DNA of 64,000 bases from Marinobacterium sedimentorum. Lineage in GTDB: Bacteria; Pseudomonadota; Gammaproteobacteria; Pseudomonadales; Balneatricaceae. The stretch is taken from contig NZ_JALDYX010000011.1 of NCBI RefSeq assembly GCF_024267675.1, positions 1 through 64,000 on the forward strand, in the 5' to 3' direction. The notes under the pieces are model-generated. The model saw only the letters and a list, made by a program, of their open reading frames with translations, was not told the origin of the DNA and did not search any database. This document shows positions 36,101 to 44,614 of this stretch, in pieces (the first letter of the stretch is position 1; the number at the start of each line of letters is the position of its first letter). Both the position numbers and the translations under genes were made by a program.

Positions 36101-36178
36101 AAAGCCGATCAGCAGAATCAGCAGGCTCATGACCGTCGCCAGTACCGGGCGCCGGATACTGATGTCGGGCAGGATCAC
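33125..36178 (-). CDS. RND-family multidrug efflux permease (HAE1 type)
   Basis: This 1017-residue inner-membrane pump starts ILPDISIRRPVLATVMSLLI. It has two sets of transmembrane helices with large periplasmic loops; TM4 carries LALVLAIGLVVDDAIVMLENI with the proton-relay Asp pair, the hallmark of AcrB-type pumps. It exports drugs or other amphiphiles using the proton gradient. Its start overlaps the stop of the adaptor gene by 4 bp. The substrate range is unknown. Confidence 0.94.
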   Translation of the reverse strand: MILPDISIRRPVLATVMSLLILLIGFISYDRLTVREYPKIDLPVVTVETSYPGASASIIESQVTQIIEDSLSGIEGVDFMNSISRTEKSQITITFKIERDPDQAANDVRDRVGRVRAQLPEDIDEPVVSKTEADAQPIIYLSFASDHHNSMEITRIADQQVKDRLQTVAGVANVLIFGERRYSMRIWLDPYRMAAYSLIPADIEMALRKQNVEIPAGRIESQDREFTILTRTDTNEVDEFERIIIRNIDNYPVRIRDVARVEIAPQNERIITRFRGESAVALGVVKQATANPLDVSQGIRDELEQLASSLPDGMRVEVAYDSSVFIAESIKSVYQTLLQAGALVVLVIFFFLRNLRATLIPVITIPLSLVGAFAMMYLMGFSINTLTLLALVLAIGLVVDDAIVMLENIYRHVEDGLDPIQAAFKGSKEIAFAVIATTLTLVAVFAPVAFTEGRTGRLFTEFALTLAGAVVVSTFVALTLSPMMASRMLHHETRHSALFNLIEGWLLALTRGYQALLERVLHSRLLTLIIMLASIGTGIFFYQQLPQELAPYEDRGTIMSFSIAPEGSTPDYVDRYARQIEGIINGVPEQNRYFTVVGFPTETNTLTFIGLSRWEDRTRNQQAIVESLTPQLYGGVPGTMSFAMNLPSLGQSIISRPVEFVIKSQADYSELKRISDELLSRVRQNPGFVQADSDLKLNKPELQLVVNRDKVSDIGLEVDSIGRTLETYMAGRNVTRFKRDGEQYDVIVQIEDANRRTPDDLTNIYVRSPAGDMIQLANLVELSETVAPKELNHFDKVRAVKLQSLLTPGYSLGEALQFLQQNLAEIAPEASFDYTGPSREFKESSSSLQVTFALALCFIFLVLAAQFESFKNPLIILLSVPPALGGALLALYYSGGTLSVYSQIGLITLVGLVTKHGILIVEFANQLQDQGMTVRDAILKAASLRLRPILMTTGATVLGALPLAIAFGAGAESRQQIGWVIVGGMTFGTLLTLFVIPTVYSFLGKRTFRDLAPLSQL

Positions 36179-37245
36179 TGCACTGGTTCCTGCGGGCGGG
36201 CGGCATCACTGGAGCCATCGACGAACACCGGGGTGACCGGCATGCCGGGAAAGAGCTTGAGATGCCCGGCGGTCACAATGGTATCGCCGGCCGAGGCGCC
36301 GGAAAGAATCTGTACCTTGCCCGGGCGTCGCTGCCCCAGAGTGACGGGCACGATTTCAACCATGCCCTGGCTATTGACCCGCATCAGGCTGAAGGCCCCT
36401 TCCTGCAACAGTATGGCTTGCTCGGGTACCAGCAGCGCCTGGGCCTGGGTTTCGCCCTGCAGTTCTACACGGGCAAAGAGGCCCGGGCGCAGAGTGCCAT
36501 CGGTGTTGGGGATGCGTGCGCGCAGTTCCAGGTTGTGGGCTCTGGCATCGCTGCTGGGGGCCAGGGCGTAGATCTCGCCGGCAAAACGTTGCCCGGGAAA
36601 GGCATCGACCTCTACCGTGACCGGCTGGCCGGGTGCCACGGTCGCAAGGTATATCTCGGGTATGCGGAAGTCCACCTTGAGGCTGCTGTTGTCGATCAGC
36701 TCCACCAGATCCTGTCCGGTGCTGACGTAATCGCCGGGGCTGACCTGGCGCAGGCCGGTGATGCCGGCAAAGGGGGCGCGGATGTTCATTTTCTCAATAC
36801 GGGTACGGGCCAGAGTGACTTCGGCCTCGTCGACCCGCAGCTGTGCCATGGCCGCATCACGGTCGTTCTGGGAGCCCACTTTGCGTTGCAGCAGGCTCTG
36901 GGCGCGGCTGTACTCCTGCTGGCTCAGGCTGACCCGCGCCTTCGACTGGGTCAGGGCGGCGTCGTAAAGCGCCGTATCGAGCTGAAACATCAGTTCGCCG
37001 GCCTTGACGGCCTGGCCTTCGAGAAAGAGTATTTTGCGAATCTGACCGCTTTGCTCCGGGCGTATGATCACGCTTTCGTTGGCCTGCAGGTTCCCCACAG
37101 CCTGAATAACTGGTGTCAGTGGCTGGGGCTTCAGCAGCACTACTTCGGCCGGCAGGCCGCGGGGCTGTTGCTGCCCTTCTTCGCTGGCCCAGGCTGAGCT
37201 GGGCAGTGCCAGCAGGAGCGGCAGGATCAGATCGCGTGTTTTCAT
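36175..37245 (-). CDS. RND efflux periplasmic adaptor (membrane fusion protein)
   Basis: The product is 356 residues from the ATG at 37245, with signal peptide MKTRDLILPLLLALPSSAWA. The lipoyl/barrel-sandwich halves are seen in VIIRPEQSGQIRKILFLEGQ and MNIRAPFAGITGLRQVSPGDYV. A coiled-coil hairpin and beta-barrel lie around them. There is no lipobox Cys, so it is probably periplasmic and soluble or anchored by an uncleaved signal. The start overlaps the stop of the tetR gene (ATGA). Confidence 0.92.
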   Translation of the reverse strand: MKTRDLILPLLLALPSSAWASEEGQQQPRGLPAEVVLLKPQPLTPVIQAVGNLQANESVIIRPEQSGQIRKILFLEGQAVKAGELMFQLDTALYDAALTQSKARVSLSQQEYSRAQSLLQRKVGSQNDRDAAMAQLRVDEAEVTLARTRIEKMNIRAPFAGITGLRQVSPGDYVSTGQDLVELIDNSSLKVDFRIPEIYLATVAPGQPVTVEVDAFPGQRFAGEIYALAPSSDARAHNLELRARIPNTDGTLRPGLFARVELQGETQAQALLVPEQAILLQEGAFSLMRVNSQGMVEIVPVTLGQRRPGKVQILSGASAGDTIVTAGHLKLFPGMPVTPVFVDGSSDAARPQEPVQ

Positions 37246-37874
37246 GGTGTGGGGCTCGCATCCTTGTGGGGGCCGGTGTGGGGTGGCAGTACCCGTTCCC
37301 ACAGCAGCTGTACCATGCTGCTGAGGGGGGCGGTGGATTCCTCCACCTGCACGCGCAGCAATGCGCCCTGCCAGCAGTTCCAGATCAGCTCGGCCAGCGC
37401 TCTGGCGTCAAGGTCCGTGCGTACCGAACCTTCCTGCTGACATTGGAGCATGTCCTGCTCGAGGGCATCAAGGATGCGATTCGTGGCGCCGAGAATGGCG
37501 TTGCGAAAGGCATCGGAGGCTGCGCCTATTTCACCGGACAGGTTGGCCAGCAGGCTGCCCATGCGAAAGCAGTGCGCCTGGCTGGTCTGAATCTCGGTTT
37601 CAATCTTGTGCCGCAGGCGGGCCGCGTGACAGCCCGGTGGCTGGTCGGCCTGCAGGTTCCAGCAGTCAAAGGCTCTGGCCTGGAAATGGCGAATTATTTC
37701 GATGGCAAAGTCTTCCTTGCTGCCAAAAAAATTATAGAAGGATCCCTTGGAAACCTGGCAGGCATCGAGAATTTCTTTCAGGCCGGTACCGTGATAGCCA
37801 TTGCGATCAAACAGTTCCATGCCCATTTCCAGAATGCTGTCGCGGCAGTGTTCGGGTTTGCGTCCGCGGTTCAT
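37242..37874 (-). CDS. TetR-family regulator of the RND operon
   Basis: The protein is 210 residues starting MNRGRKPEHCRDSILEMGME. The helix-turn-helix is GLKEILDACQVSKGSFYNFFGSKEDF (about residues 30-55), and a TetR_C effector domain follows. Its stop overlaps the adaptor start by 4 bp, so it is the first gene of tetR-MFP-RND-TolC and likely represses its own operon. Longer in-frame starts upstream would read through intergenic sequence and are rejected. Confidence 0.9.
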   Translation of the reverse strand: MNRGRKPEHCRDSILEMGMELFDRNGYHGTGLKEILDACQVSKGSFYNFFGSKEDFAIEIIRHFQARAFDCWNLQADQPPGCHAARLRHKIETEIQTSQAHCFRMGSLLANLSGEIGAASDAFRNAILGATNRILDALEQDMLQCQQEGSVRTDLDARALAELIWNCWQGALLRVQVEESTAPLSSMVQLLWERVLPPHTGPHKDASPTP

Positions 37875-38193
37875 TTTAACTAGACCGGTCAGGCTAAAAA
37901 TAAGCTGGCATTTTAGCGTGCTGCGATCCGTATTAAAACCGTAATTGATTACGCCAGGGTTGCAGGAGCCTAAGGAGCGAAGTGCGAGGAAAAAGGGGCA
38001 GGGTGCAAGGTGCAAGGAAACTGTGCGGTACAGCGGGCGCTGCGGATGTCGGAATTTGCTACGCTCATTACCAACCTACGGGGTGCCGTTGTAGCCTGGA
38101 ATGAGTCTGCGAATTCCGGGAAATGAGCCCCAGGCGAATTTCGAGGTGTGTGTCCACTTTTGTGGGGTCACGTCAGGTTACAGGCGCGATACA
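37875..38193. other. intergenic region with degraded repeat sequence
   Basis: No supported gene. CGGAATT near 38050 and GAATTCCGG near 38111 face each other across GCTACGCTCATTACC and GTAGCCTGGAATGAG, which looks like one of the dispersed extragenic repeats common in proteobacteria. The tetR promoter must lie close to 37900. Confidence 0.4.
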
Positions 38194-38221
38194 AAAAACG
38201 GGCCCCGCAGGGCCCGTTTTT
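38194..38221 (-). terminator. intrinsic terminator of the aspartate aminotransferase gene
   Basis: AAAAACGGGCCC (38194-38205) pairs perfectly with GGGCCCGTTTTT (38210-38221) around a CGCA loop. On the minus strand a five-T tail follows. It lies 22 bp past the aminotransferase stop. Confidence 0.93.
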
Positions 38222-38242
38222 AGTGCTGTGGTGGTAGCAGAA

Positions 38243-39430
38243 TCAGCCCGCCAGCGCCTTGCTGATGCGGCCGATGGCATCCTGCAGGGTTTCAAGGCTG
38301 GTCGCGAACGACAGGCGCATGTTGCCAGGCGCGCCAAAGGCAGAGCCCGGAACCAGTGCGACGCCGGCTTCGTTCAGCAGGAACTCGGCCAGATCCAGAT
38401 CGTTCTCGAAGCGCGGATCGGCGTCGATTACGCCCTGGAAGCTCGGGAAGGCGTAGAAGGTGCCGTCCGCTGCAATGCATTCCACGCCGTCGATAGCGTT
38501 GAGGGCTTCAAGCACATAGTTGTGGCGCTGGCGGAACGCCTTCACCATCTCGGTGACGCAAGCCTGATCGCCTTCAAGCGCGGCCTGGGCTGCAACCTGG
38601 GCGATGGAAGTCGGGTTCGAGGTGCTCTGGGACTGCACCTTTTTCATGGCGCCGATCAGCTTGGCAGGGCCTGCGGCATAGCCGATACGCCAGCCCGTCA
38701 TGGAGTAGGCCTTGGACACGCCGTTGAGCACTATGGTGCGATCGTAGAGTTCAGGACAGGCGTTGAGAATGTTGCAGAACGGCTGATCGTTGAACAGGAT
38801 GTGCTCGTACATGTCGTCGGTTGCAATCAGTACCTTGGGGTGCTTTTTCAGCACGTCGCCCAGGGCTTTGAGTTCTTCAAGGCTGTAGGCCACGCCGGTC
38901 GGGTTGGACGGGCTGTTGAGAACGACCAGGCGGGTGCGTTCGGTGATGGCGGCGTCGAGTTGCGCGGCCGTCATCTTGAAGCGCTGTTCCTGGGTGGTGG
39001 TCACGATGACCGGTTTGCCGTCAGCAACCAGCACCATGTCCGGGTAGGAGACCCAGTAGGGCGCCGGAATCACCACTTCGTCGCCGGCATTGAGCAGCGC
39101 CAGGGTGAGGTTGAAGAAACTCTGTTTGCCGCCACAGGACACCAGAATCTGGTTGGGCGCGTATTCCAGGCCATTATCCTGCTTGAACTTGTTAATAATG
39201 GCTTTTTTCAGACCAGGGGTGCCGTCGACGGCGGTGTACTTGGTGAAACCTTCGTTCAGGGCGCGGATGGCGGCCTGCTTGATATGATCCGGGGTGTCGA
39301 AATCGGGTTCGCCTGCGCCCAGACCAATAATGTTCTTGCCGGCCGCACGCAGTTCGGCTGCACGGTTGGTAACCGCAAGCGTCGGGGACGGTTTGATACT
39401 GTTTACACGGTCTGAAAGTTGAACGTCCAA
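38243..39430 (-). CDS. aatA: aspartate aminotransferase (class I, AspB/AatA type)
   Basis: The protein is 395 residues starting at TTG (39430), read LDVQLSDRVNSIKPSPTLAV, with AGAGGA eight bases upstream. The class I signature includes GLGAGEPDFDTPDHIK and VVLNSPSNPTG. The PLP-binding Lys lies in NGVSKAYSMTGWRIGY, and the C-terminal substrate Arg in NMRLSFATS. It converts aspartate and 2-oxoglutarate to oxaloacetate and glutamate. The frame extends upstream without family similarity, so the TTG start is chosen on length and ribosome site. It is divergent from uvrB. Confidence 0.92.
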   Translation of the reverse strand: MDVQLSDRVNSIKPSPTLAVTNRAAELRAAGKNIIGLGAGEPDFDTPDHIKQAAIRALNEGFTKYTAVDGTPGLKKAIINKFKQDNGLEYAPNQILVSCGGKQSFFNLTLALLNAGDEVVIPAPYWVSYPDMVLVADGKPVIVTTTQEQRFKMTAAQLDAAITERTRLVVLNSPSNPTGVAYSLEELKALGDVLKKHPKVLIATDDMYEHILFNDQPFCNILNACPELYDRTIVLNGVSKAYSMTGWRIGYAAGPAKLIGAMKKVQSQSTSNPTSIAQVAAQAALEGDQACVTEMVKAFRQRHNYVLEALNAIDGVECIAADGTFYAFPSFQGVIDADPRFENDLDLAEFLLNEAGVALVPGSAFGAPGNMRLSFATSLETLQDAIGRISKALAG

Positions 39431-39712
39431 GCCACAATCCTCTATTAGTCGGTACTGGATTTGCTGCTTTTTCAAGCCGATCAATGATAGCGGAATCCCT
39501 TGCCAGTCTAAATCCTTGTACCGAAAAAATGCTGTTTTTGACGCATAAAACTGCAGCTTCGAGACTTTTGTGCGCAGGACCCGCACCGCAGGTGAGCTTT
39601 GAGGGCCGCCACGCAATGGATTGGCCGTTGAATGCCTAGCTTAGATAGGACTGTAGGGCCTGACGGCCAGGTAGGTTAATATATGCGGTCGCGTTGTCAG
39701 GCAGGTGGGTTA

Positions 39713-41725
39713 ATGAAACAGCGATTTAAAATTCAGTCCAGCTTTAAGCCCTCGGGAGATCAGCCGGGCGCCATTGCGACCCTGGTGGATGGTATTGAGT
39801 CGGGTCTGGTGGCCCAGACCCTGTTGGGCGTTACCGGGTCGGGCAAGACTTTTACTATTGCCAATGTGATTGCGCAGATTCAGCGGCCAACCATCATTCT
39901 GGCCCACAACAAGACGCTGGCGGCGCAGCTGTATGGCGAGTTCAGGGAGTTTTTCCCTGACAACGCCGTCGAATACTTCGTTTCCTATTACGACTACTAC
40001 CAGCCTGAAGCCTATGTGCCGTCGTCCGATACTTTTATCGAGAAGGATGCCTCGATCAACGATCATATCGAGCAGATGCGCCTGTCGGCCACCAAGGCGC
40101 TGCTGGAACGGGACGATGCCATTATAGTGGCGACGGTCTCGGCCATTTACGGTCTGGGCGATCCGCAATCCTACCTGTCGATGATGCTGCATCTGGATAG
40201 GGGCGAAGAAATCGACCAGCGTGACATTCTGCGCCGCCTGGCGGAGCTGCAGTACACGCGCAACGATGTCGAGCTGCACCGTGGCAACTACCGGGTACGG
40301 GGTGACGTGATCGATGTGTTCCCGGCGGAGTCCGAAACCGAGGCGGTGCGTATTGAGCTGTTTGACAGCGAAGTGGAGCAGATCAGCTACTTCGATCCGC
40401 TGACCGGCGCGGTGCTGCGTCGCGTGCCCCGTGTGACGATTTATCCCAAAACGCACTATGTGACACCCCGTGAAGTACTGCTGGGTGCCGTCGACAAGAT
40501 CAAGGACGAGCTGCACGGTCGCCTCAAGCAGCTGCGTGATCATGGCAAGCTGGTGGAAGCACAACGCCTCGAACAGCGCACCCTGTACGACATGGAAATG
40601 ATCATGGAGCTGGGCTATTGCTCCGGTATCGAGAACTACTCGCGCTACCTGTCTGGGCGCGAGGTGGGGGGGGCACCCCCAACGCTGTTCGATTATCTGC
40701 CCGACAACGCCCTGGTGGTGATCGATGAATCCCATGTCACGGTGCCCCAGCTCGGCGCCATGTACAAGGGCGACCGCTCGCGCAAGGAAACCCTGGTGGA
40801 ATACGGTTTTCGGTTGCCGTCGGCGCTGGATAACCGGCCGCTCAAGTTCGAGGAATGGGAAGCGCTGGCACCACAGATGATCTTTGTCTCCGCCACGCCG
40901 AGCAAGTACGAAGCGGCCAATGCCGGCCAGGTTGCCGAGCAGCTGGTACGCCCCACCGGCCTGATTGACCCCCAGGTGGAGGTGCGTCCGGCCCTGACCC
41001 AGGTGGACGATCTGCTGTCCGAGATCGGCAAGGTCACGGCCAACGAGGAGCGCGTAATCGTCACGGTGCTGACCAAGCGCATGGCGGAGGATCTGACCGA
41101 CTATCTGGCCGAGCATGGCGTACGGGTGCGTTATCTGCATTCGGATATCGACACCGTGGAACGGGTCGAAATTATCCGCGATCTGCGCATTGGTCAGTTC
41201 GATGTGCTGGTGGGCATCAACCTGCTGCGCGAGGGTATTGATATGCCGGAGGTGGCGCTGGTGGCCATACTGGATGCCGACAAGGAAGGCTTTCTGCGCT
41301 CCGAAACCTCGATGATCCAGACCATAGGCCGGGCTGCCCGCAACGTAAACGGCCGCGCCATTCTCTATGGCGACCGCATTACCGGTTCAATGCAACGTGC
41401 CATGAGCGAAACCGAACGGCGACGGGAAAAGCAGGTTGCCTACAACCTGGAGCACGGCATAGTCCCACGGGGAATTTACAAGTCTGTGGCCGATATCATG
41501 GAAGGCGCCAGCACGATTCCGGGCCGCAAGGCCACCCGTGGCGCGAAGAAAGTGGCGGCCCAGGCGGAGAATACCCAGTTTGATCCCTCGACCATGACGG
41601 CCAAGCAGCTCGCCAAGGCCATGAGCCAGCTGGAAGACAAGATGTACGAAGCGTCGAAAAACCTGGAGTTCGAGCTGGCCGGACACTACCGCGACGAGTT
41701 GCAGCGCCTCAAGCACTCAGCCTGA
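39713..41725 (+). CDS. uvrB: excinuclease ABC subunit B
   Basis: The product is 670 residues (E. coli 673). Walker [11 protein letters not shown] lies at 39-48, the beta-hairpin [20 protein letters not shown] follows, then the helicase motifs ([28 protein letters not shown]). The C-terminal UVR domain that binds UvrC ends the protein. It verifies damage in nucleotide excision repair. The ATG ten codons after the first possible start matches the family start [17 protein letters not shown]. Confidence 0.96.
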   Translation: MKQRFKIQSSFKPSGDQPGAIATLVDGIESGLVAQTLLGVTGSGKTFTIANVIAQIQRPTIILAHNKTLAAQLYGEFREFFPDNAVEYFVSYYDYYQPEAYVPSSDTFIEKDASINDHIEQMRLSATKALLERDDAIIVATVSAIYGLGDPQSYLSMMLHLDRGEEIDQRDILRRLAELQYTRNDVELHRGNYRVRGDVIDVFPAESETEAVRIELFDSEVEQISYFDPLTGAVLRRVPRVTIYPKTHYVTPREVLLGAVDKIKDELHGRLKQLRDHGKLVEAQRLEQRTLYDMEMIMELGYCSGIENYSRYLSGREVGGAPPTLFDYLPDNALVVIDESHVTVPQLGAMYKGDRSRKETLVEYGFRLPSALDNRPLKFEEWEALAPQMIFVSATPSKYEAANAGQVAEQLVRPTGLIDPQVEVRPALTQVDDLLSEIGKVTANEERVIVTVLTKRMAEDLTDYLAEHGVRVRYLHSDIDTVERVEIIRDLRIGQFDVLVGINLLREGIDMPEVALVAILDADKEGFLRSETSMIQTIGRAARNVNGRAILYGDRITGSMQRAMSETERRREKQVAYNLEHGIVPRGIYKSVADIMEGASTIPGRKATRGAKKVAAQAENTQFDPSTMTAKQLAKAMSQLEDKMYEASKNLEFELAGHYRDELQRLKHSA

Positions 41726-41742
41726 GTATTCTTCTCTTTCTT

Positions 41743-41765
41743 GCCCCGGCCCAGAGCGCCGGGGC
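41743..41765 (+). terminator. probable terminator after uvrB
   Basis: GCCCCGGC (41743-41750) pairs with GCCGGGGC (41758-41765) across 7 nt. Only a short T-run follows. It sits between two convergent genes. Confidence 0.55.
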
Positions 41766-41769
41766 GGTT

Positions 41770-42186
41770 TCATTGGCTGTTGCTGGGGAAGCAGTGTGCG
41801 TAGCGGGCAATCCACTCGATGGCGGCTTCCTCGCTGCTGTAAGCGATGCCTGATTGCCGGAAGGCCTGCTGGCGGAAACTCTCTATATGGCAGACCTGCT
41901 CTACCATGCGCACCGCAAAGGCGGTTTCTTCGTCAACAAAGCATATACCGAGCAGCGCATCCTCCTGCGCCTGGTAATGGCACCAGCGTACCCGGCCGGT
42001 GGCGCTGAACTCCGGCATCAGCAGCGGAATGCGAATAATGATTTCGGTATTGTCGGGCAGGCAATGGTGGGTGTGGACGCAGAGCCCGCCGAGGCTGACG
42101 TTCGACATCCTGTGCGAATGGGGCTGGCCGGCCAGCACAATCTGAATGGGGATCTCGGACGGGTGGCGGATATATTGGCGAGACAT
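41770..42186 (-). CDS. PilZ-domain protein
   Basis: The product is 138 residues with the c-di-GMP-binding motifs of PilZ proteins: an RxxxR-like start (SRQYIRHPSE) and NVSLGGL (29-35; D/NxSxxG). The remaining beta-barrel (TGRVRWCHYQAQEDALLGICFV) is typical. About 40 extra C-terminal residues form a helical tail. It probably acts as a stand-alone c-di-GMP effector. It converges on uvrB. Confidence 0.85.
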   Translation of the reverse strand: MSRQYIRHPSEIPIQIVLAGQPHSHRMSNVSLGGLCVHTHHCLPDNTEIIIRIPLLMPEFSATGRVRWCHYQAQEDALLGICFVDEETAFAVRMVEQVCHIESFRQQAFRQSGIAYSSEEAAIEWIARYAHCFPSNSQ

Positions 42187-42295
42187 GGGCAGGTCCTTTC
42201 TCCACGGCGGCGCTGTGGCCTGCAGTATAGACGCTGTACCGATGCCGCTTGGGGTGTCAAGCCAGGCCTGACGCCCTGACGCTTGTCAAACCCCG

Positions 42296-43144
42296 TCAAA
42301 TCTCCCCGGTGCGAATCTTCTCGGCCCGGGCACGCAGATATTCAATGGTCAGAAGCATCAGTGCCGACAACACGACGAGTAACACCGCCACGGCGAGAAT
42401 GGTGGGGTTGATCTGCTCACGCAGCCCCGAGAACATCTGTCGCGGAATAGTGCGCTGCTCCGGGCCCGCCAGGAACAGAATCACCACCACCTCGTCGAAG
42501 GACGTGACAAAGGCGAACAGGGCGCCGGAAATGACGCCCGGTCGGATAAGCGGCATGATGACGTTGAAAAAGGTGTAACCGGGTGTCGCGCCCAGGCCCA
42601 GGGACGCGCGCATGAGGGAATAGTCAAACCCCGACAGTGCAGCATTGACGGTGATGATGACAAAGGGGGTGCCCAGGGCTGCATGGGCGATGATAATGCC
42701 CAGGTAACTGCCGGACAGCCCCAGCTGAGTGTAGAAAAAGTACATGCCGGCGGCGGTGATGATCAGTGGCACTATCATCGGGGACAGCAGCATCGCCATG
42801 ATCAGGCGCTGAAACGGCATGACCGGATTGGACAGCCCGATGGCGGCCAGAGTGCCGAGCACAGTGGCGATTGCGGTCGCACAGAGGCCGATAAAGAAGC
42901 TGTTCTTGATGGCCAGCATCCACTTGTCGTCGTTGATAATCTCGGCGTACCACTTAAGCGAGTAGGCATCTGAATCCAGCGACAGCATGCCGGCGGTGAA
43001 GGTGAAATAGGGCTCAGCGTTAAATGACAGGGGCACTATGACCAGGATCGGAATCATCAGAAAGGCCAGCACCGCCCAGGCGGTGAGACGCAGACTGTGC
43101 ATGCCAACCTTCTGCCAGAAGGTGAAATACTTTGGAAACTGCAT
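42296..43144 (-). CDS. polyamine-type ABC transporter permease (PotC/PotI-like)
   Basis: The 282-residue membrane protein has six helices and the permease EAA loop, seen in SGFDYSLMRASLGLGATPGYTF. The start FWQKVGMHSLRLTAWAVLAF and the ALGTPFVIITVNAAL segment fit the PotC family. It is the last gene of a four-gene minus-strand operon (ATPase, binding protein, two permeases). The substrate is probably a polyamine or a related cation or amino-acid compound; sequence alone does not decide. Confidence 0.88.
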   Translation of the reverse strand: MQFPKYFTFWQKVGMHSLRLTAWAVLAFLMIPILVIVPLSFNAEPYFTFTAGMLSLDSDAYSLKWYAEIINDDKWMLAIKNSFFIGLCATAIATVLGTLAAIGLSNPVMPFQRLIMAMLLSPMIVPLIITAAGMYFFYTQLGLSGSYLGIIIAHAALGTPFVIITVNAALSGFDYSLMRASLGLGATPGYTFFNVIMPLIRPGVISGALFAFVTSFDEVVVILFLAGPEQRTIPRQMFSGLREQINPTILAVAVLLVVLSALMLLTIEYLRARAEKIRTGEI

Positions 43145-43197
43145 GCTGTTATTCCCCGTCCTGTCTGGCTGAAAGAATCTCGGATGGCTTCATGCCG

Positions 43198-44505
43198 TTA
43201 CCCCAGCTTGATGTTGCTGACGCCGACCAGGCGGTCGTATATCCAGTACAGCAGCAATATCAGGCCCAGCAGCAGCGACCCCAGAGCCGCGGCCAGTTCC
43301 CAGTTGTTCGATGACTGCATGTGGAAGGCAATGATGTTGCTGATCATCTGGCCGTCGGTGCCGCCCACGAGCGCAGGGGTGATGTAGTAGCCAATGGAGA
43401 TAATAAACACCAGCAGGGCGCCTGCGCTGAGTCCCGGCACCGTCATGGGCATGTAGATGCGAATAAAGGCCGGTATCGGTTTGGCCCCCAGTGACAGGGC
43501 GGCGCGCAGATAACTGGGGTCAATACCTTTCATGACGCTGTAAAGCGGCAGGATCATGAAGGGCAGCAGAATGTGGGTCATGGCAATGACGGTGGAAAAC
43601 TGGGTATAGAGCAGCTCCAGTGGTTCGCCAATTGCGTGGATTGATTGCAGAAAACTGTTAACTACGCCATTGGTTTGCAGCAGGGCAATCCAGGAGGTGG
43701 TACGTACCAGCAGTGAGGTCCAGAAGGGCAATAGCACGAACACCATCAGGGTGTTGGCGGTGCGGGTCGGCGCCGTGGCCAGGTAGTAGGCCAGCGGATA
43801 GCTGATGATGCCGGTGAGCAGGGTGATCAGTAGCGCGATCCACAGGCTCTTCATGTACAGCTTGACGTAGATCTGGGTGTCCCGCGCCACTATGTCGCCC
43901 TGGGTATTGTGCATCAGGTCCAGTGCGGTGAGATAAAAGTCGTTGGTAAAGAGAGCGCCTGCCAGCTTCATTTCCCGCCAGATCTCGACCTGCTGCCACT
44001 GCGGCTGCATGGCAAGCAGCTTGCTGGCACCGTCACGGGACAGCATTTCGGGATCGAGAGGTTTGATTTTTCGGGCGCTGGATTTGATCAGGCTGGAGCT
44101 GCCGGGCAGGGAGCGGTTGATCTCTTCGGCGAGCTTGCCCGAGCGACGATCGTCCGCGAGTAGTTGCAGCTCGACGGTAAAGATATTCAGGGCACTGTCA
44201 CTGGGCCGGGCCTCACCGGTTTCGTCCCAGTCGGCCAGTACGGCCAGAGTCTCGGGAATCAGCTGCGCCACGGTCGGATGGTAGACGCTGCGATACAGCA
44301 TGGTGCCGATGGGGGCCACAAAAGCGATCAGCACGAAAATAATCAATGGCGCAACGAAGGCCAGGGTAAGCAGCTTGCGCCGGCGCATGACCCTGCGGCT
44401 TTGAGATTTTTCCGCCGCACTCAGCCCTGAGTGGGGGGGCAACCCGGGGGTTGCCCCACCGCCTGATGCCCCGGTTGAGGCGGCAGAAAGCTCGGCTCGA
44501 TGCAT
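43198..44505 (-). CDS. polyamine-type ABC transporter permease (PotB/PotH-like) with large periplasmic insert
   Basis: The protein is up to 435 residues. The first helix (LLTLAFVAPLIIFVLIAFVA) is followed by an insert of about 130 residues before the permease core; the core carries VRTTSWIALLQTNGVVNSFL and the EAA loop in IDPSYLRAALSLGAKPIPAF. Such inserts occur in a subgroup of PotB homologues. The first 39 codons are low in similarity and contain a strong hairpin (44432-44459), so the ATG at 44388 (MRRRKLLTLAF) is an alternative start. Confidence 0.85.
   Translation of the reverse strand: MHRAELSAASTGASGGGATPGLPPHSGLSAAEKSQSRRVMRRRKLLTLAFVAPLIIFVLIAFVAPIGTMLYRSVYHPTVAQLIPETLAVLADWDETGEARPSDSALNIFTVELQLLADDRRSGKLAEEINRSLPGSSSLIKSSARKIKPLDPEMLSRDGASKLLAMQPQWQQVEIWREMKLAGALFTNDFYLTALDLMHNTQGDIVARDTQIYVKLYMKSLWIALLITLLTGIISYPLAYYLATAPTRTANTLMVFVLLPFWTSLLVRTTSWIALLQTNGVVNSFLQSIHAIGEPLELLYTQFSTVIAMTHILLPFMILPLYSVMKGIDPSYLRAALSLGAKPIPAFIRIYMPMTVPGLSAGALLVFIISIGYYITPALVGGTDGQMISNIIAFHMQSSNNWELAAALGSLLLGLILLLYWIYDRLVGVSNIKLG
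44432..44459. repeat. GC-rich inverted repeat at the start of the potB-like gene
   Basis: GGGGCAACC and GGTTGCCCC flank CGGG within this stretch. It lies in the doubtful first codons of the permease gene, and would be intergenic if translation starts at 44388. Confidence 0.7.
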
Positions 44506-44567
44506 GGATAAAACCCCTTCTTCATACAGCGCCGGGATCGGCAGACCCCGGACATCGGTTGGGCTGG

Positions 44568-44595
44568 GCGCCGGTGCGGGTGTCGCCGCCGGCGC
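44568..44595 (-). terminator. intercistronic hairpin after the binding-protein gene
   Basis: GCGCCGG (44568-44574) pairs with CCGGCGC (44589-44595) just beyond the binding-protein stop codon. No T-run follows. Its place matches the hairpin behind aapJ and may lower permease expression relative to the binding protein. Confidence 0.45.
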
Positions 44596-44614
44596 TCAGT
44601 TCAGCGGGTGCGGC

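Noticed and set aside
38123..39415. 430-codon plus-strand frame
   Set aside because: It is antisense to the aspartate aminotransferase gene.
39710..41140. 476-codon minus-strand frame
   Set aside because: It is antisense to uvrB, and codon and residue composition are those of a mirror frame.
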